Part shown: positions 1 through 10,718 of the stretch, piece by piece
Position numbering within the stretch: the stretch's first letter is position 1
How the letters are laid out: each line of letters opens with the position of its first letter
DNA from: Gossypium raimondii
Lineage: Eukaryota; Streptophyta; Magnoliopsida; Malvales; Malvaceae
Length of the DNA: 64,000 nt
Assembly: GCF_025698545.1 (NCBI RefSeq)
Contig: NC_068569.1
Span: 14,260,001-14,324,000, forward strand
Direction: 5' to 3'
Translations under genes and position numbers: made by a program
The notes under the pieces: generated by a model
What the model was told of the DNA's origin: nothing
The model's database searches: none
The model's input: the letters and a program-made list of their open reading frames with translations, nothing else

Positions 1-814
1 CTGATGTGTATGCGAACTTCCAGTATGGGCAGATCCTGAAGAGAATATGCATGTAAGACATCAGTTCTGAGCTTGTTGGCTCTTTGCATTTTAGGGCTCT
101 GTAGATATTACTCCCCGAGGATTCCAACCTCGCTCTAAGCCCTTCCAGCACATAAGCACCCAATCGTTGGATAGGTTCCCCAGACACTGAAACCATTTTC
201 TCCAATACATGCATTAATCCTGTCACTGTCAACATATCATCATCATGAAGTGCTTGACCACAGGCAACAAGAATCTGTTTCAAGTTGAATTTAGGGACCA
301 AGTCCACCAGTTGGGCACAGTTGAAGCTTGCCATGGAAGCAGCTTGGTGGTCTCCAGTAATGAAGCAGCCATTGCAGCTATCTACAGTATTTGATTCAGG
401 CCCCAACAATGAGAGTTCCAGCTCCCGCAGCTTGTGCTTCAATTTGTTGCTATCATCAACAACAGAAGATCCACTGTATGGTGATCCGTAAGTGTTCTCA
501 GGGGAAGGACGAGGATCAGACAAGCATGATTGAGAACCGTGTGGGGAGAAAGGACTCCTGCTCGACGAGATGCTTACAGCAGAAGGGGAATCATAGGCTA
601 CAAAACCGGCACCTGCCATGGATGATTCCAGGGTAAAAACTTGGTCCTTGCATGTTTGAAACGAGACATTGGTTCCTTGGACGCCAGTATCCGAACATGC
701 ATTATTGTCTAACATCTGGATACGAGACAAATAAAATGGATCATTTTCTTTAACAGGTTGGTCATACAACCCGCGGATGGTGGCTGGATTTTGGTGTTTC
801 GGAGATGTTCGCAT
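1..814 (-). CDS. SCL13: GRAS family transcription regulator, SCL13/PAT1 clade (5' part, runs off the window)
   Basis: An open frame runs from ATG at 814 to base 1 without a stop, giving the first 271 residues. The start is the first ATG after an in-frame TAG. The N-terminus (MRTSPKHQNP...) is followed by a disordered region with YDSPSAVSISSSRSPFSP and GSQSCLSD, which I recognise from SCL13-type proteins. From about residue 170 the GRAS domain begins with the LHRI region: LVACGQAL, then EKMVSVSGEPIQRLGAY, LEGLRARLESSGSNIY and ICPYWKFAYTS. GRAS proteins of the PAT1 branch are nuclear or cytoplasmic regulators acting in phytochrome and stress signalling. The rest of the domain (VHIID, PFYRE, SAW) lies outside the window. 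Family is certain; the exact orthologue (SCL13 rather than another PAT1-clade member) is inferred from the N-terminus. Confidence 0.9.
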   Translation of the reverse strand, partial: MRTSPKHQNPATIRGLYDQPVKENDPFYLSRIQMLDNNACSDTGVQGTNVSFQTCKDQVFTLESSMAGAGFVAYDSPSAVSISSSRSPFSPHGSQSCLSDPRPSPENTYGSPYSGSSVVDDSNKLKHKLRELELSLLGPESNTVDSCNGCFITGDHQAASMASFNCAQLVDLVPKFNLKQILVACGQALHDDDMLTVTGLMHVLEKMVSVSGEPIQRLGAYVLEGLRARLESSGSNIYRALKCKEPTSSELMSYMHILFRICPYWKFAYTS

Positions 815-2022
815 CTAAGCCCAACCTGCCTATAAAATTCCTCTAAAAAACTCTTTGTTCCTGACTGATGTTTGCAGCGATAACAAATATTTTTGAACAC
901 TTTCCTTCTCCTAACAGCAGCAGTTGCTTGATTGAGCAAAATCAGTTGCTAATAGAAAGGATATAAGATTGTGCAAAGCCTTCATATGCGGATAAAACTG
1001 AATTGATCCTCAGCATCAATGTGGACCATTAATTGCTTTGGTTGTGCAAGGCAGAAATATCAAGGGAAAAAAGGCAATCTGGTAAAACAAATCCAAGAAA
1101 ATAAGAGCTTAGACAATTCAAGTGATGGAAGCACAGTATAGTCAGTCAGTCAAGGGATGTAAACACCAGAGCAAAAAGAAGAAGCAATAACCAAAGGAGC
1201 CCACATGGAGAACGGGTGTAAGATAAGAGGAAATTTTTCTCTTGGCAACTATGGTTAGAACTTTGAATCAGGAGTTGATCAACCAAAGCACAAGACATCA
1301 ACAAAAACTATAACCAAGTGGAAAAAAAATGCACGGTGGTAGTACCAATTTAAACCTCTCTCCGATAAAATAATATGAGGAAAGTTAAAGCCCAAAGGTT
1401 ATAGACCGAAAGCCAACATACCAACCAAAAGGGAACTATCATGAAAAAAAGGGGGAGAGAGAAACCAATACCAGTAGGAGATGACAAAGCATAAAATTCA
1501 GCATACGGATATAATAGACCAAAAGCACAAAAACAAATCAGCTACCAGAAAACACAAATAACTTGAAAATTCATATCTAATATCTCTATAAACTCGCTTA
1601 CACAAACAAATGGAAAAAAAATAGATTTTTTTTAGTTCCTTCTTATCACGTTAAGAGGGCCAAACTTTCATTTTCTACAGCAGCAACTAACAAATGAAAA
1701 TATATTTACATAAATTAAATTGAAGGGTAGCCTAGCTATTCATTCTCCCCCAAAATCATGAATATGAACATAAAACCTTGAATTGAACTCAAATAAGAGT
1801 GATGGACACAATTGAAGATAGTAATGATGAAGGCACGAGCAGAGAAGATATGATTATGGGAGAGTTGGCATACCTTAGTAAAATAATAATAATAAAAAAG
1901 ATTTTAGCTTTAGGTTTTCTTTGTGACCGTCTAACAAACGAACCCTTTGTCCTTTGTGTGTCTCTGTTTGTCTCCAGAAATATGTGATGGTTTTCTTTAT
2001 TGTTTGTTGTTTCATGGCGGAA
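815..2022 (-). other. 5' leader and probable 5'-UTR intron of the GRAS gene
   Basis: There is no coding sequence here. On the minus strand a good donor (CTAAG|GTATGC) lies near 1873. Candidate acceptors lie upstream of the start codon: TGTTAG|GAGAAG near 915 and TTATAG|GCAGG near 830. A 5'-UTR intron of about 1 kb is therefore likely, as in many PAT1-clade genes. The splice choice is inferred; transcript reads would settle it. Confidence 0.5.
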
Positions 2023-2032
2023 CTTTATATAG
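2023..2032 (-). promoter_or_regulatory. TATA box of the GRAS gene
   Basis: The minus strand reads CTATATAAAG, preceded by a CT-dinucleotide run (TCTCTCTCTC). It lies about 150 bases upstream of the likely 5'-UTR donor at 1873, so transcription would start near 2000. This is a motif match only. Confidence 0.55.
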
Positions 2033-2604
2033 AGAGAGAGATATGCACATACAGATAGATAGATACAAGAAGTTATCACTAACGACCTTAGAGTTGATCT
2101 TATTTACACGGATGCCACTAAGAAAAATCATTAAGAAGATGCGGTCAAATTTTTTATGCTTGCCTAATGCATTTGCATATGTATGAAAATAGCCTTTGGT
2201 GGCTCGCAATGTGTGGTGTGTGCCTGTGGATCACACCACTAGCTACTCGGTAGCAAACCGACTATGTGCGCCATTCTTACTTTCATATAATGTGTCGTAA
2301 TTATACTCCAAATTCTCCCTCGCTTCTTTTCGTAGAAAAACCTCACCGCTTAACTTTTTCAAATTAAAATTTTGTTTTATTAGCCACGACAACAGCCTTT
2401 AAGTTGTTGCTGAGCATAGTTTCTTCAACATCTTTTTATTTTATTTTTAATTTCGTGATTTTATTTTATCATGGTTTTATTTTATCTTGATTTTTGTTTT
2501 GTTTATTGTTTTAATTTTAGTTTTAGTCATGTTTTAGCGTATATATGAGATTTGACAAGTGTCGTTAAATAGAGATATATAAAGAAACCAAAAAAATTTA
2601 AAAA

Positions 2605-2784
2605 TCGATTCAAACCGATGTATTCAATTCGGTTCGGATTTTATATTGTTTGATTTGAATTTAGGTTGGTGTTATCATTCAAATCACTCAATTCAGTTCG
2701 GTTCGATTTGTCCAAATAAATCAGATTTTATCCAAATCAAAAAATCTATGTTTAAAAAATAGTTTTAATAAAACGCATTTAATC

Positions 2785-2816
<32 letters not shown>

Positions 2817-3460
2817 CATAAAGATAAAGTTATGGGAGTAATTCATAAAATAAAAAGTTAAAAAGTGTAATTTTATAATAGAATAAGTGAATCATTTCTT
2901 AAATATAATAATTATAAGTATAAGTATAAATCTAATTTTAGGAAAATAGTTTATTAAATGTTATAATATTTTATTTATAAAAATAAAATAAAATTTCACA
3001 ATTATATATGTTTGATAGTTATTAATTTAATCAATCATATGACATATCATAATTATTTAGTTATACTACTAAAACTGATTAAAGAAAAGACAAAAAAAAC
3101 ATCAATATAATGATGATTTATATATTAGTTTTCTTTTTAACAACTTTAAATAATTTATCACTTATTAGCTTAACTTAAAATGATTTTTAAATAGTCTTAT
3201 TGATGATTATGATATTAATTTGATTATTTAATTCATTTTATAAATGAAATTTAGAGGGTGTATTATAACTGTTGTGAAAAAAAAAATCAAGAAATGCAAT
3301 TTTTATTTGGTAAACACAGACCAAACCGCAAATTATCAGTTTTGGATATTTCGATTTTTATTTATGTGGTTTCGATTTTAAAACTGAAAAATGAAATGTA
3401 GCGATTTGATTCAATTCAATTTTTGTTCAAAAATCGAATCGAACTGAATACATCCCTATC
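2605..3460. repeat. Probable MITE with CGGTTCGG-type inverted ends
   Basis: The left end contains ATGTATTCAATTCGGTTCGG and the right end, read on the other strand, ATGTATTCAGTTCGATTCGA. These imperfect inverted ends enclose about 850 AT-rich bases with no open frame. Exact ends and target duplication are not clear. Confidence 0.5.
2785..2815. repeat. (TTA)n microsatellite, about 10 units
   Basis: Uninterrupted TTA triplets lie inside the 2.6-3.5 kb repeat. Such arrays are usually length-variable. Confidence 0.95.
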
Positions 3461-6400
3461 GTCAAATCTATTAGGAATCGTTTTTGAATGGGTTTATCAT
3501 GATAAATTATAGTGGTGGTGATAGATTTGAGATAATGAGGAGAAAGATAGGCTATCTGAGACTTAATCTTTTGTCCATCACCGGTGCAGTGAGTTTTTTG
3601 GGACTTTTGACAACTTTTTCTTGTTTGATCGATGTTCATCGTCAGGTTGATTTGATGATGGCGAAGTTAAAATGCAAATTCGATCAGGTTGATGTATTTT
3701 TAGTTTATTTCTGAATTATTCCAGTGTTGCAATTATTGCCAGATTGTTCTTCTCTTTTTAAAAAAAAAAATTACTTTACACATTTGTACATTAATTTATA
3801 GTGATTTATTAATCATTTGTACTATGTATCATGTTTTTGTATTATTGTTATTTATTATTGATTTATTAATCATTTGTACTATGTATTGTTATTTATTATT
3901 CCTATTAATAATAACATTTTCTTAAAAAATACAGCTCATAAATATGTATAAGAAATTAATTAATAAATAAATAAATATTAAAAACACAACATCCAAAAAG
4001 TGACAAATAATAGATAAACATGTTAAAATCTATAAAATATATGATATCCCAAATATCTTTATTTTATGTTGCTTGGTGTTTTTGTTCAAAAAAATTTGTT
4101 GGCTGCTGTTGGGATTATTAAAGCCATTACCACTTCTCTTTCTAGATTGTCATTAGAAAAAATGTTGAGCTTCTTCCCAGGGAGGGGGATCTCAAAATGA
4201 TGCTACTGTTGATATTGAAAACAAAAACTACTTGGAAGTTTGAAGATAGAAAAGGCATAAGGAAAGTCCTACTATTTTTAATCACAATTATGTTCTAATT
4301 TTTAAATAAAAAGATAATAGACCTAAAAAGATTTTAAATACGGCAATCTAATTGAATTAAAATAATTGCTTCCACAGATTCAAAGATCAAATCCTCACCG
4401 CATGTTTAGAATGTTCCAGCGCTGACCCAGACGTAAGGTTATTCAACATGTCCCGACTGCAAGCAATTCCATTGAGCCATTATCTTATTATCAAGGTTTG
4501 CCTGGAAAATAAAAATATTTGAATAAAAATACGAGCTCAAAATATGAATTTTGAAAATAGAAGGGTCTGTTTTTTTAAATGAGTGAGGCTTCAAATAAGT
4601 TTTTTTTGGCCAAGCCTGACCCATGTATACATCTTTTCAAAATTTTTTAGGAAATATTTGTTTCAATATTTTTAATTTGTTGGGAAAATATTTATTTTAA
4701 TATTTTAGTGTATTTGATATATTATATTTTTAAATTTATTTTATATAATGTTGAAGAAGGAAACGTGAAAAAGACAATTACAATATGCATCAAAGTTATT
4801 CTATTACTGATGAACACTGAATTAATTAAAAACAAAGCATAACTTTCACTCAATTTCTTCCTTTTGTTCCCAAGCTGCATCTTTATATTTTGTGACTCAT
4901 CATATAATAAAATCATTTAAAAATAATAATATGAATCTGGGTCAAACTTAAGCAAAAACATAGGTCCATTTTTCAGGCAGAATGAAACCCAAACATATCA
5001 ATCGGACCTAAAATTTTGTTAAGACTCAACCTGAACTCGACCGGACACATGAACAACTTTAGACTAGGCTAACTTAATTTTATAAAAATAGTCGTATTTG
5101 CACTGCAGAGTTACAACAAAACAAAGGGATTTGATTTGAGCTTTAAAAGTGGTGGCCTTGGCCTAGCAACCAAGCAGGTGTTTTCTGACTTCGGATGCAT
5201 ATTTTACAGTACAAGGAAGGATTTGATATTGATATCGATGTTGATGTTGATAAACAACTAGAAAAAATAAAGGCGAATCTTGGTGCTTTTCCTTTTTACA
5301 CTATTAATTTACTTTAAACAAAGGGCTCCGCAACTAATCAAATAAAAATATTGGCCCACTTGCCTTATCTTAAGACTTAAATACTTCAGCATGAGATGGA
5401 AGTTGAAAAAGAAAAGAAAAAGTAATAAGCTACAGCCAAAGGTAGGACTTTGGGAGGAGCTGCTTGGTGATTGTGATTTGAGAATATGAGATGATGCCCA
5501 TCAATATTAATTACCAATGAAACCAACCCATTCTCTGTTATATGGTAACCTACTTTTTTAATTTCTTAATTAAGCAACGGAGAAAAAGGACCGTGCACAT
5601 TAATAACTAATGGAGTTAAGTGAATCTCTAGAACAGGACAAGCAATATTCTTTGTCATATGAAGGAATGTCATTCGACGGTTTTTATTAGAGAGGCGGTT
5701 CAGTATCAGAGACAAAGAGCATCATTTAAAAAAAAAAGTCATGTAAATGTGGGAAGATGTCTTTGCTATTCTTTGGTTTTAATAAATTTTTCTGTCTTCT
5801 AATCGGATCTCTTATCTTACTAACCTTCGGTGCATCTTTGACAGATGCTCTAACACCGTCCCTGCAATTCAGTTGTAAAAGATACTGTCGGCAACACAAG
5901 AATCGATCTCGTATAAATACGTGTGATTAGAGGGGGCAATTTCCGAACCGTTTATGTAAAAGGGAATATTCCCAATATTACTTCATGCATTGCAGATATA
6001 GGTTCATCGTTAATATCAAAATCAAATGATAAGGGAAGTTGGGGGCAACAAATCTTATCGTATGAGAATGATTCCCAACTAAGTTTTATTGTTCATATAC
6101 ATATCATCCCAATCAAAGGTACTGTTCCACTGACCTCACTTACTCCTTTATTCTTTCGTCTCTTTACTCTTTACTCGCCATTGCTTTTTTTTGTAATAAA
6201 AAAAAAAAGTGGGTGGGGTGGTGAAGTCGCATCACGTGTGTGGAAATCTCCCCTCTCTTCCAACGGGTAAAGAAAAGACCATAACTTGGAACAAAAGATG
6301 GTGGGATGAGGTCACTTGCTTATTTCAGAAACCCTTTTTTCCCCTTTTCTTTTAAGAGAGGCACAGGGGTGGTAAGTAAAGAGTAAATACAATATCATTA

Positions 6401-6878
6401 TCATTATTTATCCTCATCATTGTTCTGTTTTTCCCACGTGGGAGTTGCTTACCTTTGTACTTGTAAATTATGACTCAATTTTTTGTTGTTGTTGTAAAAA
6501 GAAAAATCATACAGAACTAAACTAAAGTGACAAAATTAAAACCACCACTAACTTTATTATTATCAAGGTTTTAAGTAATTCTGTAGGAATTTTTTGGTAA
6601 GATATGTAACCTTTTCGCATTCGTAGTAACTATCTTTACAATACGATAAATAATATGATTAGTCTCTTTAAGTATATGTCTTATCACCCAATGTTTTTAT
6701 TCTATAATACCTTCTGAAAATCGGGTTTGATGAAGTTCTTCTTTCCATTGCTTGGAGAACTTTTAAAGAATGTTAACATAAGAGTAAAGCTTTTTAAAAT
6801 AGTTATATAAAGTTAAACATTTATTAAAGTGTTTAAAAAAAGGTCAAACATTTTAAAAATATTATTTGAGCAAATTTA
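3461..6878. other. Intergenic AT-rich DNA, no gene recognised
   Basis: The open frames here (for example 5923-6270) have no domain or splice context that I recognise. About 4430-5075 holds fragments (CCAAGCCTGACCCATG; GGTCCATTTTTCAGGC) resembling the dispersed repeat at 7.6 and 60.8 kb, so this is probably an older, broken copy. Nothing else can be supported. Confidence 0.5.
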
Positions 6879-7410
6879 TAAAGGTAAGTTATACTATTAG
6901 TCATTAAACTATGGGTAAATTTTCATTGTGATCATTTAATTAAAAAAGTTACAATTTGGTCACTGAGCTATTCAAAAGTTTTCATTTAAGTCACTCAACT
7001 ATTAAAGTTGATACACCAATCGGAAGTTCTCTTTCTCTTTTTCTTCTACAATAGTTTTTTTCATGAAATAACTTTAGATGTCATGAATCGGCAAACCAAA
7101 ATTTAAATAGCTTTTTTCTTCAATCTTCGACTGATCGTTAGATCGATTTGGATCTAAGGTATATTTTTCTACTTGTCAATGGATACTGGTCCATTGCATC
7201 GATCGCCAAATTGTCACTTAGCTTTCGTTGATAGAATTTTTTTTAGAAAAAACTTAACAAGTTAATGACTTAAATAAAAACTTTCGAATAGTTTGCTGAC
7301 TTAAAAGAAAATTTTTAAATAGTTCAATGACTAAATTATAGTTTTTTAACTAAGTGACCAGAATAAAAAATTACCCATAATTTAATGATTAATGATGTAA
7401 TTTATCCATT
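6879..7410. repeat. Long-TIR MITE (about 530 bp)
   Basis: The left arm (GTAAGTTATACTATTAGTCA, then TTAAACTATGGGTAA) and the reverse complement of the right arm (ATAAATTACATCATTAATCA, then TTAAATTATGGGTAA) match over more than 100 bases. Both arms carry 'GGTCACT..GTT' and 'AAGTCA..AACTATT' motifs. The element folds into a long hairpin with a unique centre and has no coding capacity. Confidence 0.8.
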
Positions 7411-7615
7411 TTGTAAAAGTTTAGCCGTTATATGATACGTTGCTGCGCCTTCAAATGCTTCTGAGATGCATGCTTATTTCAATACCTTTCATTCCACATA
7501 AGGGGCAAAATTATTATGCTTTTGGTTCATTAAACATGGAGTAATGAAATAGGAAGATGGCAACCTTACCACTAATTTGCACCCTATTCGAGCAGCCATT
7601 AGTTTTGGTTTAGAT
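7411..7615. other. Short spacer, nothing seen
   Basis: Unannotated spacer between two repeats, without an open frame of note. Confidence 0.4.
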
Positions 7616-8165
7616 TTGTTCATGGGTCGAGTCGGATCTTATCAAAATTTAGGCTCATTTACTAGGTTCGGGTCTAAAAAATAAACCTAAAATTTTACTC
7701 AAGCCTAGCCTGGATAAAAATGCTAAAACTCGAGCATAACTCACCCAAATTATTTTTTATATAAATTTTAAAAAATATATAATACATGAAAAATACTAAA
7801 AATATTAAAATAATTGTTTCTCAATAAATTGAAAATAAGTTAAAAATATTTATACTTAAATAATATTAAGAGAAGTGCAATTGAACAAGCAAATGCCTCT
7901 AAAATAATAATAAAATTAACAATAAAATAAAAGTTATATAATATACAAATGATAATAACAAAATAAATAGTAAAATGGTAGCAAAACAGCATGAAAACCA
8001 AAAATAGCAATAAAACAACAAATTTTTGTCTTTTACTAATTTGAATCGGACCAAAAAATCTTACTTAAGACTTAACTTCTTTTTAAATAGATCTTATTTT
8101 TTAATTAAATTTAATTTTTAAGCTTATATTTCTGCTCTATCCCTCTCATTTTACGGATGGAGTTA
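7616..8165. repeat. Dispersed repeat, copy 1 of a family also at 60.76-61.32 kb
   Basis: It shares with 60,760-61,320, in the same order, AAGCCTAGCCTGGATAAAAA versus AAGCCTGGCCCAGATAAAAA, then 'ATTGTTTCTCAATAAATT', 'CCTCTAAAATAATAATAAAA' and 'AAATGGTAGCAAAACAGCA' with small changes. Both copies have the same orientation. Both ends carry GGCTCGGGTC-like motifs. No coding sequence is visible; the class is unknown, possibly a non-autonomous element. Confidence 0.7.
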
Positions 8166-8936
8166 AAGGTATAGTTTGATTGCATACAAGATTAGATTCA
8201 CGATTAATAAAACTATACCTTAGTCTCGAGTACGGCCTTCAAGACCCACTGTGATAGAGAAACCAACGATTGTACCAAACAGACCCTTCCTTTCAGATGT
8301 CGGGCCTAAACGACTTTCACCTTTTTAATGGTTCCACTACAATCCCAACTTGAAACGAGGGCAAGGCCAAAAGTATACCCAATAATTGGCGTCAAACAGA
8401 CCCATAACTGAAAACATTGCAAGACTGCTCAACTACAACATCAATCATACAATAATTCACCAACTCAAACCTATCGGAGCTTGCTTTGATGGGTGTTGGC
8501 ATCACTTACAAAGCAAGATTAGTGGAGAATTCAATTAGCTATGATTAAATCTTTAATCAAAATCCCTTTTGACTATTCTGGTTTCTATTCAGGTTTAATT
8601 ATGGCTTCTGAAGCTTCGTATATTATGTATTACGTCTTTATGATAATCATCAATCAATCAATCTTACTTTTAAGGAAGGATGAGAAATGTGTGTTTGAGT
8701 GACTTCATTCCACTAATTATAATATAAAAAGCAATGCCTTTGTTTCAGCAATTTTTAGCGCTTAAGAAATCTAACTATTCCATTGGAAGAGCTTTCCATT
8801 ACCAAAATTAATCTCCATCATTTTCTCATTTAGGACAATTAATTAATATGATGAATAAAAGTTACAACAAAAATAATTTGGTTTAATTATGTCACTACTC
8901 TTTTTTTTAAAAATTTAAAATTTAATCCTTTTACTT
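8166..8936. other. Intergenic DNA, no gene seen
   Basis: No open frame, splice context or repeat structure that I can name. Confidence 0.4.
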
Positions 8937-9600
8937 TTAGGTAGCGCTGGGTGCTTTCCCATTTTATGATTTAAATGGAATGTGATTGCAGACAAAATCA
9001 CTTAATTTATAACATTTGGTACATTGGAAGGTATTAATTAAAATCCTATAAAATTATATGATCATGTTTGCTTCACTAAATACTTTCCTAATAATGTAAT
9101 AATAATTTATGGATTTACCCTTATTAAATAAAAGATAATATTCATATTATAATAAACTTTATTCTTAACAAATATTTGAATTGAATATTTATAATAAAAT
9201 TTAATTGATATTTTTAATTTATAATGTTAATTGAAAGTAAAATTGTTTCAAATTTGTCCTCCATATATTTTGTAAATATATTAATGTGCATATAAATAAT
9301 GAATATATATATAAACTTGTCTTGGAATAAATTAAAAGATATGTATATATAATACTTGTGAAGAATCCGTTGAAGTAATAAAGAGAATCAAGTAGTAGGG
9401 CAAAAGAAGAAGAGGAGGAAGGTAATAGCTTCTTCTATTTTTTTTATGATTATTAATAGAGTAATACCTAAACAAATATAAAATAGGGTTAATTTTGTTT
9501 TAATATTTCTTGTAACTTTCCGATCCATAAGGAAAATAACTTTCCAACGGATTAAATTCTCAAGAAAAAGACTATTTTCATCATACCAAACGCTACCTTA
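8937..9600. mobile_element. Tourist-like (PIF/Harbinger) MITE with TTA target duplication
   Basis: The element spans 8940-9597. It starts GGTAGCGCTGGGT and its right end reads GGTAGCGTTTGGT on the opposite strand. It is flanked on both sides by TTA (8937-8939 and 9598-9600). A 3-bp TTA/TAA duplication with 'G...GTTTGGT' termini is the signature of PIF/Harbinger-derived MITEs. The interior is AT-rich and non-coding. Confidence 0.75.
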
Positions 9601-10718
9601 TTTTGAGGAATTTGACCTCTATAAAATTAAAGTCTATTTGATAATTCTACTAATGAGTATTCACTAAATTCAAATATGCAACGTTTCAATATTCAAATGT
9701 TTTATTTAAAAGCTAAAAGTCCAATTAATAATACATATTAGGATTTAGAAGTTGGATTTTAATTTTTAAATCAAATAAACAAAAAAAAGTAAATTCTTGA
9801 AATTAAAAGTTAGAAAAGTCGAAACAACTTAAAAGTTTTAAAGATAGAAAAGAGAGAAAAAAAAAGAAAGAGTTGATATAGGGTTTCATTATGAGGACAT
9901 CCCAAACCATGACCATCAAAATGCAGGCAAAGCAAGGCAAGCTTACAACTATATACATATATACACATAGAGAAGTAATAGTATTCTGCTTCATTTTAAT
10001 TTATTAGTTTAGGAAATTAGAAGGGCATCATCAGGGGCTTGAAAAGATTGGATAGAAAGCATTGGAAATAATGGATTTATTTTTTTATTTGTCTCCCTCA
10101 TTAGCTTTTTCTTTTTGAAAATTATCTGTCTGTCATACACTAACAATAATATTGCAGCAAATGGCACCCAACTAGTAAAGGTTTGGTATCCATATCTTTA
10201 TCTAACCTTGGACATATATGTACACTCCAAAATGAAAAAGCAGGTGTTTAGTTTCTTGAGAGACGAATCTATACATGGAGATTAGTTAGGTGTTCATTCG
10301 AAAGGTAAACATGAAAAGGGGAAAATTCCATCAAAGTGTCTAATAGTTATCATCATTTCATCAAAAACAAATATAATAATAAACTAATAAGCATTTAATA
10401 TTCGATGGGGCGTATCATCATTTTAGTTAAGGAATATAAAGTTTGAAATCTGTAGTCACGATGACAAAAAGAAAGTAACCTTTACTGCCCAAAGATTAAG
10501 ACATAAAAGAAGGAAAGAAAGAGGATTATATATGGCAGTGGCTTTCAGTGATTGCTTAAGATTAAGGAAATGTCAGTATTCCTCTCTTTGCGGTCATTTC
10601 CTTAAAGGGACCGGCTCTCTCAAATTTCTCTAAGTGGTTTTATTGTTGTTGGGGGGGGGTGTTTTGGCATTATATATGCTACCACCAAGTGCCAACACTG
10701 AAACACAAAAGCGCAAAG
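9601..10718 (+). promoter_or_regulatory. Upstream region of the MAP70 gene
   Basis: There is no coding sequence. A TATA-like TTATATATGG lies at about 10,527-10,536, roughly 190 bases before the start codon, followed by a pyrimidine-rich stretch and a run of nine G's at about 10,651. The leader is probably continuous with exon 1. Confidence 0.4.

Noticed and set aside
5923..6270. 115-codon open frame on the plus strand
   Set aside because: No domain, poor composition and a homopolymer-rich 3' part; no promoter or homologue recognised.
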